From Xanthobacteraceae bacterium (GTDB lineage: Bacteria > Pseudomonadota > Alphaproteobacteria > Rhizobiales > Xanthobacteraceae), in assembly GCA_030037185.1 (NCBI GenBank), contig JASHRR010000573.1, positions 1 through 12,993 on the forward strand: a DNA stretch of 12,993 nucleotides, read 5' to 3'. Positions 6,912-12,993 of the stretch are shown one piece after another; the stretch's first letter is position 1; every line of letters begins with the position of its first letter. Made by a program: the position numbers and the translations under genes. Under the pieces are notes generated by a model. The model was not told the DNA's origin, did not search any database, and saw only the letters and a list, made by a program, of their open reading frames with translations.

Positions 6912-7892
6912 ATGCCCTACGTTCGCAACCTTGCCCGCGCTGCGTCGTTCGCTGCAGGTCTCGCGGCGCTCACTGTGCCGGCGACTGCCCAGACCGATTA
7001 TCCGAACCGTCCGATCAAGATCATCGCGCCATTTGGTGCCGGCGGCCCTGGCGACGTGTTCAGCCGCCAACTCGCCCAGTTCCTGCCAGACGTCCTCAAA
7101 GAATCGGTCGTGGTGGAAAATCGCCCCGGGGCGGCGTCGGTCATCGGCGCCGACGCGGTCGCAAAATCCGCTCCTGACGGCTACACCCTGCTCACCATTT
7201 CGAACACGCTTACCGCTGACGAGACGCTCTACCCCCACCGGCCCTACCAGCTGATGCGCGACTTCGTGCCGGTCGCGGCGCTTAACTATTCCGAGCTCAT
7301 TCTCGTGGTCCATCCTTCGCTGCCGGCCAAAAACCTAAAGGAGCTGATTGCGCTCGCCAAGGTGAAGCCCGGCGCGCTCAACTATGCCTCGGCAGGCACC
7401 GGCACGCCCTACCACCTGGCCGCCGAACTGTTCAAGAAGATGACCGGCACCGACATCGTCCATGTGCCGCACAGGGCGGCGGGCGACGCCCGCAACGCCG
7501 TCATCGGCGGGCATATCGAGATGATGTTCGACGCCATCACCGTGATGGCGCCGAACGTCCAGGCCGGCCAGGTGCGTGCGCTGGGCACCACCGCGACCAC
7601 CCGGTCCAAGGTGCTGCCCGATGTCCCGACCATCGCGGAGGCGGGGGTGCCAGGTTTCGAGGCAACGATCTGGCTTGGCCTGATGGCGCCGGCAGGCACG
7701 CCAAAGCCGATCGTCGACAAGCTCAACGCGGCCGTCAACGAGACCATCTCCCGCTCGGAGATCGTCGATGCGTGGGACCGCCAGGGAGCGATCCCCATGA
7801 AGATGACGCCCGCAGAACTCGACGCCTTCTTGCGCAAGGACATCGAGAAATGGGCGCAAGTGGCGAAATTTGCGGGCGCCGTCGGGCCGTAG
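6912..7892 (+). CDS. Bug/TctC-family periplasmic substrate-binding protein
   Basis: This is a 326-residue protein, the normal length for the family. It has a signal peptide (MPYVRNLARAASFAAGLAAL then TVPATA, cut before QTDYP at about residue 26/27). Family landmarks appear in order: YPNRPIKIIAPFGAGGPGDVFSR, VVVENRPGAASVIGADAVAK, PDGYTLLTISNT, LNYASAGTGTPYHLAAELF, IVHVPHRAAGDARNAVIGG, RALGTTATTRSKVLPDVPT and FEATIWLGLMAPAGTPKPIV. These proteins capture carboxylates or related small anions in the periplasm and pass them to a TctAB-type membrane pair, or serve as sensors. No TctA or TctB gene is in the window, so this is an orphan Bug protein, as is common in the family. The ligand cannot be read from the sequence. 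It ends 128 bp before the convergent PQQ dehydrogenase gene. The two hydro-lyase subunits 6 kb away act on the kind of acid such proteins carry, but that link is only suggestive. Confidence 0.93.
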   Translation: MPYVRNLARAASFAAGLAALTVPATAQTDYPNRPIKIIAPFGAGGPGDVFSRQLAQFLPDVLKESVVVENRPGAASVIGADAVAKSAPDGYTLLTISNTLTADETLYPHRPYQLMRDFVPVAALNYSELILVVHPSLPAKNLKELIALAKVKPGALNYASAGTGTPYHLAAELFKKMTGTDIVHVPHRAAGDARNAVIGGHIEMMFDAITVMAPNVQAGQVRALGTTATTRSKVLPDVPTIAEAGVPGFEATIWLGLMAPAGTPKPIVDKLNAAVNETISRSEIVDAWDRQGAIPMKMTPAELDAFLRKDIEKWAQVAKFAGAVGP

Positions 7893-8020
7893 GCACCGCA
7901 GACCGAAACCAGCTTGTGGTTGGCGAGATCGCCCGACGAAATTGAGTCGATCCGGTTCCCGAAGTGACGGGCCGCAGGCAGTCCAAGCCAGCAACGCGCC
8001 GTCCTGAAACCGCGAGTGCT

Positions 8021-10201
8021 TCACTCCGCCAGCTCAAACACCCACAGCGCCGCACCCCGGTCGGGCGGATTCTGAATTTCCGGCACGAGCGGCGGGAAGG
8101 TCGCCGCCTGGGCGCCGCCATTGCCCACCGTGAGGGCAATGTATTGCTTGCCATCGACCATGTAGCTGATCGGCGAGGAGTTCGGCACGTCGTTGAGCCG
8201 CGTCTTCCACAGTTGTGCGCCGGTCCCAGCGTCGTAGGCCGAGAACACGCGGTCGAGCGCCCCTGCGAACACCACGCCGCCGGCGGTTGCCAGCACGCCG
8301 GTCGTCTGCGGTGCGCGCTGGCGCGTCACCCAGGCAACCTGCCTGGTCTCGAGGTTGACCGCCTGAAGGCGGCCGTATCGGCCGTCGCTGCCGGGACGCG
8401 GACGCAGCGTCCAGCGCACGCCGGTTGACAGGCTGCCGCGTTCCCCCGCCGGCACAGGCGTCAGGTCCATACAAGATTCCACCAGCGGGATATAGACGAG
8501 CCTGGTCGCCGGATCATAGGACGGCGGTAGCCATGACCGCGCGCCGCCCGCGTGGGGACAGACGAACTTGGTCTCGCCGTCCCCCGGCACCAGCCGCGGA
8601 TCGACTTTTTTTGTGCCGGTTTTCGGATCGATCGAGGTCACGACGTTCTGCAAGCCGAGATCGACCGAGGCTGCGTAGAGGCCGTTCGCGGCGTCGAGCG
8701 TGTCGAAGATCGCCTGCTTACCGCCGGTCACCACTGCGGTGCGGTTCTCGCCGAACAGCGGCAGCTTGATGAGCGCCCGCTCGAAGGCCCAATCGAAATC
8801 CCACTGATCATTATTTTGGTGCTGGAAGTACCACACCAGCTTGCCGGTGTCAGGATCGAGCGCGAGCGTGGAGTCCGTGTAGAGCGCATCGTTGGTGGTG
8901 CCCGGCTCGCCGCTCGGGTTGCGCAGCGGCCCGGTGTCATAGGTCTGCGCCGGCCCGAAAAATGCTAGATTGAGATCGCTGTCGTAGCTGCCGGGAATCC
9001 ACACCGAGGCGCCGTTGCGCTTGTCGAGCGGCAGGCCGTTCCAACTGTTGCCGCCCGGCTCGCCGGGGCGCGCGATTGCATGGAATCGCCATGCCTGCTT
9101 GCCGGTCGCGGCATCGAGCGCAACGATCATGTTGCCGCCGGGCGCGCGGCCGGTGGTGCCCACCATCACCTTGCCCTTGGCGACCAGTGGCCCGCCGGTC
9201 AGGGCAAAGCCGCCCTTGCGCTCGGCGATCTCCTGATCCCAGATGACAGTGCCGGTTTTGACGTCGAGCGCTACCATATGCACATCGGAAGTCGGCAGGT
9301 AGAGCCGGTCGCCATAGATTGCGATGGCGCGCTTGACCGATGGCGCTGCCTCGCGCGGCAGCCGTCGCGAATATTGCCACAACAGGTCTCCCGTGGCGGC
9401 ATCGAGCGCCTGGACCTGATCGCCGAAGGCGTGCACGAACAGCACGCCGTCATGAACCAGCGGCGTCGCCTCGTTCGGCCCGTTTGGCAACGACCACGTC
9501 CACGCGGATCGCAGGCGGCGCACATTGTCCTTCGTGATCGCCTTGAGCGGTGAAAACCCGGTGGAGTCGTGGCCGCGCCGCCAGGTCAGCCAATCGCCGT
9601 CGGGCACGCGGGCCAGCATCGCGTCGGTGACCGGCGTAATCTTGTCGAGCGGATTGGCGCGGGCAGGGGGCGGCGGCAAACTGATCCCGGCCGTCAGGCC
9701 GTTGCCGGCATTGGCAGAATTCGACGGCACCAGCATCGCCCGCAGTGCGACCGGATCGGCGGGCAGCTCTTGTGAGCCAGGCTGCAGGGCATTTTCCTGA
9801 AGCAGATAGGCAACGAGCGCTGCGGTCGCGGCGTCGCCAAGCGAGCCGGGCTGGGCCGGCGGCATTTTGGTGCCGATATAGGTGAAGATCGCCGCGACCG
9901 ATTGCCGGCCCCAGCGCTGCCGGAACGTGACGCCCTTGAGGGGCGGCGCAGACTCCCCGTCGTCGAGGTTCGCGCCATGGCAGGAGGTGCAGGCGACCGA
10001 ATAGGCCGCCCTGCCGCGGGCGGCCTGCTCTCGCGTGTAGCTCGGATTGGTCAGGGGCTGCGCGCCGGCGCCTGGCGGAAAAACGAGCAAGGCGACCGCC
10101 GCCGCGGCCGGCAAGATGCGGCGCACCTGCAAGGGGCCGACCAAGGCTGGAACGCGCAATGGGAAATATCGCTGACTTGCGGCTGCTGCGATCCACGGCA
10201 T
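8021..10201 (-). CDS. PQQ-dependent dehydrogenase with N-terminal cytochrome c domain
   Basis: This 726-residue protein has start ATG 10201 supported by GAGGAG five bases upstream. A signal segment lies at about residues 28-48 (ILPAAAAVALLVFPPGAGA). Residues 56-137 form a cytochrome c domain: heme motif CTSCH at 71-75 and probable axial Met113 in TKMPPA. From about 203 to the end is a quinoprotein beta-propeller (WLTWRRGHDSTGFSPLKAI; repeats such as VQALDAATGDLLWQY, MVALDVKTGTVIW, IVALDAATGKQAWRF, LALDPDTGKLVWYF). It should oxidise an alcohol or sugar-like substrate in the periplasm using PQQ and pass electrons through its own heme. WDFD at 467-470 keeps the catalytic Asp plus the Asp at +2. 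However, the vicinal Cys pair of alcohol dehydrogenases is absent, and the family's Ala-Glu and Gly-Asn active-site positions read Arg-Ala (352-353) and Ala-Gln (418-419). The heme domain is N-terminal, whereas type II alcohol dehydrogenases carry it at the C-terminus; polyvinyl-alcohol dehydrogenases have this order. Substrate unknown. Confidence 0.9.
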   Translation of the reverse strand: MPWIAAAASQRYFPLRVPALVGPLQVRRILPAAAAVALLVFPPGAGAQPLTNPSYTREQAARGRAAYSVACTSCHGANLDDGESAPPLKGVTFRQRWGRQSVAAIFTYIGTKMPPAQPGSLGDAATAALVAYLLQENALQPGSQELPADPVALRAMLVPSNSANAGNGLTAGISLPPPPARANPLDKITPVTDAMLARVPDGDWLTWRRGHDSTGFSPLKAITKDNVRRLRSAWTWSLPNGPNEATPLVHDGVLFVHAFGDQVQALDAATGDLLWQYSRRLPREAAPSVKRAIAIYGDRLYLPTSDVHMVALDVKTGTVIWDQEIAERKGGFALTGGPLVAKGKVMVGTTGRAPGGNMIVALDAATGKQAWRFHAIARPGEPGGNSWNGLPLDKRNGASVWIPGSYDSDLNLAFFGPAQTYDTGPLRNPSGEPGTTNDALYTDSTLALDPDTGKLVWYFQHQNNDQWDFDWAFERALIKLPLFGENRTAVVTGGKQAIFDTLDAANGLYAASVDLGLQNVVTSIDPKTGTKKVDPRLVPGDGETKFVCPHAGGARSWLPPSYDPATRLVYIPLVESCMDLTPVPAGERGSLSTGVRWTLRPRPGSDGRYGRLQAVNLETRQVAWVTRQRAPQTTGVLATAGGVVFAGALDRVFSAYDAGTGAQLWKTRLNDVPNSSPISYMVDGKQYIALTVGNGGAQAATFPPLVPEIQNPPDRGAALWVFELAE

Positions 10202-10231
10202 GGTCGCTCCTCGGGCGTTTCGTTGAGGTTA

Positions 10232-11572
10232 TCAAGCGGTCGCGTTCGCATCCGGCCCGTGCTGGAGCGGCAGCGGCTGTTCGTCGAACATCGCCCTAAT
10301 GGAGGCCCGTGCGGCGTCTTCGGCGATCGCGTGATGGGCGACGAGATCGCGGCATTCCGCCATGACGAGCTCGACGTCCTGAAGCAGCTTCAGCCGCTTG
10401 TAGTGATCTGGGTAAGCAATGCCCATGCTAGCACCGACCACCTCAAGCACATTGATGATCCGGAACGGCCAGTCGCGCTCATGGGCGCACAGCTCGCGGT
10501 GATCGACGTGGTACACCGCGACCAGCGCATCGATGCCGGCGTCGCGCGCAGCTTCGAGTTCGGCAAGCTGAAGCTTCTTTTTGAATTCCGGCAGGGTCCG
10601 CAGCGCATTGCTCATCAGCCCGATTGCCGGCTGACCGAGGTCGACAAGCGCGATGCCGGGTACGGCGGTAAGCAGGGCGACGGCGGCTTCGACCACTCCC
10701 GGAATGCCCGGATGACGGTGCAGCGCAACGCGCATCGGCACCGGCAGGCGCAACAAAGGCCGCAGGTCTTTGAGGCGCCCTCCGAGATAGCGCATGAACG
10801 GCGTCATCTCGAGCGGACGGCTGCCCACCTGCCGTTCATAGGCCGGCAGCATCAGTTCGGTGAATTGGACCTGGCAGCTCGCGCACCACGTCAGCACCTG
10901 CCCCGAACGGGCGAGCTTGTTGAGGGTGGTTTTCGCCATATTGGCGGAAACCACCGTGTCTCCGGTCCGCAACTGGCCGATGCCGCAGCAGTGGGTCGGC
11001 CCGCCCATGACCTGATAGCGCACGCCAAGCGCATCCATGATGTCAAGCGCCAACAGGGCGATATGCGGCGTCTTTAATAAATTGCACCCTGTATAGAAGA
11101 CGAAATCCGGCGCTGGCGCCGCGCTTGCGTGCTCGTCCCTGGCCGCGGCGGTTTTCTGGCCGAGCCGCGCCAGAAGGTCATCCTCAAGCTGCATGCGCGA
11201 GGCGACCGTGACATCGCGGTTGAGCTTGCGAAAGGTCTCGACGCCACGTCGGCGCTGCTCGCGCGGCTCGGTCTCTGCCTTGGCCATTGCCAAGCGGGCC
11301 ATTGTCAGCATGAACCGGGGATTGACGCCATAATCGCAGGCGGCGATGCAATCTCCCGTTAGCATGCAAGTGGACGCCCACCGCCGAGATGCTTCGGGTC
11401 CGTCGCCGTTGCGCAGGATATCGATCACACCTGAGATCACCTCGTGCGTCGATGCGGTCACGCCGGCCGGCGCCTTGACGGGGCAGACCTCGACGCATTT
11501 CCCGCACCGCGTGCACGCGTCTATGATGTCCTCGACGCGGCCCTTCAGCACGTCCTCAAAGAAATTGCTCAT
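10232..11572 (-). CDS. Heterodisulfide-reductase-like (CCG family) Fe-S binding protein
   Basis: From MSNFFEDVLKGRVEDIID the protein has 446 residues. The frame is open 81 codons further upstream, but that extension has no family character. Residues 20-30 (CTRCGKCVEVC, then P) bind a [4Fe-4S] cluster. Residues 69-79 (CMLTGDCIAAC) give a second, irregular site with three Cys. One intact CCG domain follows: C163, C195-C196 and C230/C233 (C-X31-CC-X33-CXXC), the pattern that holds the special [4Fe-4S] cluster of HdrB, GlpC and LutA. A second CCG domain is present by position but degenerate: HRHPG at 285-289, LGQPAIG where CCG belongs, and HVDHRELC at 355-362. No signal peptide is visible, so it is probably cytoplasmic or on the inner face of the membrane. 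It is the first gene of the operon whose second gene, 30 bp on, is the PQQ/cytochrome dehydrogenase, so a shared electron-transfer role is likely, though partners are unknown. Confidence 0.88.
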   Translation of the reverse strand: MSNFFEDVLKGRVEDIIDACTRCGKCVEVCPVKAPAGVTASTHEVISGVIDILRNGDGPEASRRWASTCMLTGDCIAACDYGVNPRFMLTMARLAMAKAETEPREQRRRGVETFRKLNRDVTVASRMQLEDDLLARLGQKTAAARDEHASAAPAPDFVFYTGCNLLKTPHIALLALDIMDALGVRYQVMGGPTHCCGIGQLRTGDTVVSANMAKTTLNKLARSGQVLTWCASCQVQFTELMLPAYERQVGSRPLEMTPFMRYLGGRLKDLRPLLRLPVPMRVALHRHPGIPGVVEAAVALLTAVPGIALVDLGQPAIGLMSNALRTLPEFKKKLQLAELEAARDAGIDALVAVYHVDHRELCAHERDWPFRIINVLEVVGASMGIAYPDHYKRLKLLQDVELVMAECRDLVAHHAIAEDAARASIRAMFDEQPLPLQHGPDANATA

Positions 11573-12008
11573 AGGCACACGTCCGGCGGTTGATCGGCGC
11601 AATGACATTGTACGCGGTTCATCCGCTTCGGCAACGGACCGCGGCGCTGTGGCGGCTGACCACCTGCCCGGGAACAAACGCTTCAAATGAGTGTCATCGC
11701 CCGAGAAACCCGCAGTCACGCCTTTCGGGCCCAGACCATGACGGGGTTGGTACTGGAGCGCCGCGCTCCCGCCTTCGCGGCTGCCAAGCTTCGCGGGGCA
11801 GGGTACCAAGGCCATTTCACTGATTTTGGTCCGGATTGGGGGACCCTGGGTGGATCTGGACCAACTGAAACCGGAGCGGAGCGAGGAGGGCGCACCGGGA
11901 AGCGTATTGCGCCGCGCCGTGGATTGGCGGATTACGCTTTGCTAATACTACTGGATCATCCGCCCGACGACATGCCGTGCGCGACAATGCGCCAAGGGAG
12001 CCGTGGAT
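11573..12008. promoter_or_regulatory. 436-bp divergent intergenic region with paired inverted repeats
   Basis: No gene is supportable here; it separates the Fe-S/PQQ operon (-) from the M24 peptidase (+) and must hold promoters for both. Visible symmetry: GGAGCG-CCG-CGCTCC (11755-11769); TTGGTCC at 11826-11832 with GGACCAA at 11858-11864 (25-bp gap); and AAGCGTA at 11900-11906 with TACGCTT at 11933-11939 (26-bp gap). Two 7-bp arm pairs with almost the same spacing (centre to centre about three helical turns) could be operator pairs. The promoters themselves are not clear: TTGCGC (11907-11912) then GATTAC (11930-11935) is a weak + strand candidate. Above MSNFF, no convincing hexamers. Confidence 0.35.
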
Positions 12009-12902
12009 ATGCTCACAACAGCCAAGCCTTCGGATCTCGGCTCGCACGTTCCGTTTGATGCCGGCCGGCTCGATCGCCTGATGGACGCGGCCGGCCTCGA
12101 CGTCCTCGTCGCGACGTCCAAACACAATGTGCAATATCTGCTCGGCGGTCACCGTGCTCTCTTCTTTGACTTCATGGATGCCATGGGGGTCAGCCGCTAT
12201 CTGCCGGTTTTCGTCTACGTCAAAGGCGACCTGGATCAGGCCGCCTATTTTGGTCATCGGCTGGAGGGCTATCAGAGGGAGGTCAAGCCGTTCTGGGTTG
12301 CGACCGCGCAGACCTCTTCATCGGGCTCCCTCGACGCCATCCAAAAGGCAATCGACCATATCCGCCGGCTCGACCTGCAGCTCCGCCGCGTCGGGGTCGA
12401 GATGGCGTTTCTGCCGCTCGATGCCGGTATGGCGCTGCGTCGGGCGTTCCCGGACGTCGAAATCGTGGACGCCCTGCTCGTGCTGGAGCGGCAGCGGGCC
12501 CGCAAAAGCGCCGATGAGCTGGCAAAGCTGCGCATCGCGTCGGATCGCGTCATCGACTCGATAATGGCGGTGGTCGCAAGGCATGGAGCGGGAACAACCA
12601 AGCGGGAACTGACGGAGGCGTTGCGTCGGGAGGAAACCAATCGCGGCCTCACTTTCGAATATTGTTTGATTGCCGCAGGCGCGAGCCACAACCGCGCGCC
12701 TTCCGGGCAAAAATGGGAGCAGGGCGATGTGCTGTCGCTCGATTCCGGCGGCAATTACCATGGCTATATCGGCGACGTTGCGCGCATGGCGATACTCGGC
12801 GAGCCCGACGCCGAGCTTGATGACCTGCTTGTCGAAATCGAAGAGGTGCAGCGGGCCGCTTTCAAACCGATCAAGGCCGGCACCATGGGGGGCGACATCT
12901 AA
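12009..12902 (+). CDS. M24 (Xaa-Pro aminopeptidase/prolidase-like) peptidase, interrupted by in-frame TAA
   Basis: ATG 12009 is preceded by GGGAG at 11996-12000 (8-base spacing); an in-frame GTG at 12003 is too close to that site. The 297 residues before the stop hold an N-terminal creatinase-like domain (FDAGRLDRLMDAAGLDVLVA, TSKHNVQYLLGGH) and the first half of the pita-bread catalytic domain (LTFEYCLIAAGASHNRAPSG; LSLDSGGNYHGYIGDVARM). D245 and D256 are the first two metal ligands. The protein halts at TAA 12900-12902, right after AGTMGGDI, where relatives continue with Tyr. The same frame then goes on with the His-containing motif, so the product as read lacks the His and two Glu ligands and should be inactive. 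Members hydrolyse Xaa-Pro peptides or small amides; the substrate here is unknown. Confidence 0.88.
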   Translation: MLTTAKPSDLGSHVPFDAGRLDRLMDAAGLDVLVATSKHNVQYLLGGHRALFFDFMDAMGVSRYLPVFVYVKGDLDQAAYFGHRLEGYQREVKPFWVATAQTSSSGSLDAIQKAIDHIRRLDLQLRRVGVEMAFLPLDAGMALRRAFPDVEIVDALLVLERQRARKSADELAKLRIASDRVIDSIMAVVARHGAGTTKRELTEALRREETNRGLTFEYCLIAAGASHNRAPSGQKWEQGDVLSLDSGGNYHGYIGDVARMAILGEPDAELDDLLVEIEEVQRAAFKPIKAGTMGGDI

Positions 12903-12993
12903 GCGGCAGCGGAGCCGTTAGTGCGCCGCTCCCGGCAGCACAATCACTTGCATTTTCTGGCCCACGGCATGGGCCTCGTCAGCCACGAAGCGC
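12903..12993 (+). pseudogene. In-frame continuation of the M24 peptidase beyond the stop (3' part, runs off the window)
   Basis: In the same frame as the upstream gene, the 30 codons after TAA read AAAEPLVRRSRQ, then HFLAHGMGLVSHEA up to the last base. HGMGLVSHE is the third M24 signature (metal-ligand His followed by the Gly-x-Gly-Leu and a later His-Glu), at the expected distance after the D-x(10)-D pair. No ribosome site or start precedes it, so it is not an independent gene. It is the C-terminal half cut off by one nonsense codon (TAC or TAT to TAA would be a single change). Confidence 0.8.

Noticed and set aside
9902..11077. 391-codon open frame on the + strand
   Set aside because: It is antisense to the PQQ dehydrogenase and Fe-S protein genes, both of which have clear family motifs on the other strand.
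11573..11815. 81-codon N-terminal extension of the Fe-S protein
   Set aside because: The family-like sequence starts at MSNFFEDVLKGR; the upstream part has no conserved features and lies in what should be the promoter region.
12900..12902. TAA as a programmed recoding signal
   Set aside because: Known stop recoding for selenocysteine or pyrrolysine uses TGA or TAG, and no recoding structure is evident; a simple nonsense change or sequence error is more likely.

Overview
The window is GC-rich DNA, with coding frames that strongly prefer G or C at third codon positions. Its gene types are typical of metabolically versatile soil Alphaproteobacteria: a two-subunit Fe-S hydro-lyase, an orphan Bug/TctC binding protein, a PQQ/cytochrome c dehydrogenase, a CCG-type Fe-S protein and an M24 peptidase. 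A Bradyrhizobium or Rhodopseudomonas relative is my best guess. That is an inference from gene content and protein style, not from a marker gene. I see no rRNA, tRNA, CRISPR array, complete insertion sequence or phage gene.

Left part (1-3388, + strand). The 3' end of the alpha subunit and the complete beta subunit of a class I fumarase / L-tartrate dehydratase type hydro-lyase form an operon. It ends at an exceptionally good ribosome binding site followed by only a 12-codon reading frame, as if a third gene had been lost. About 620 bp with no recognisable gene follows, carrying a palindrome near 1590. Next comes a chimeric protein: the first third of an AMP-binding (adenylation) domain joined in frame to a complete multi-pass acyltransferase-3 / MdoC-like membrane domain.

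Middle (3389-6898). On the - strand lie two tandem paralogous secreted proteins of a family I cannot name. One carries a textbook EF-hand-like calcium loop and the other has lost two of its ligands. A candidate promoter (perfect TATAAT with a small inverted repeat just upstream) lies in front of the pair. Roughly 1.5 kb upstream of the pair holds no gene I can support.

Right part (6899-12993). A periplasmic Bug/TctC substrate-binding protein (+) runs toward a - strand operon. That operon encodes a heterodisulfide-reductase-like Fe-S protein (CCG family, second CCG motif degenerate) and, 30 bp downstream, a secreted PQQ beta-propeller dehydrogenase with an N-terminal cytochrome c domain. Divergent from the operon, across a 436-bp intergenic region with two paired inverted repeats, is an M24 (Xaa-Pro aminopeptidase/prolidase-like) gene. 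An in-frame TAA cuts it between the Asp-Asp and the His metal ligands, and its reading frame plainly continues to the window edge.

As a whole this reads as an accessory catabolic neighbourhood for organic acids, alcohols and peptides or amides. Some modules are intact (hydro-lyase, Bug protein, PQQ/Fe-S operon, secreted pair) and at least three loci look damaged (operon stub, truncated adenylation domain, nonsense-interrupted peptidase).
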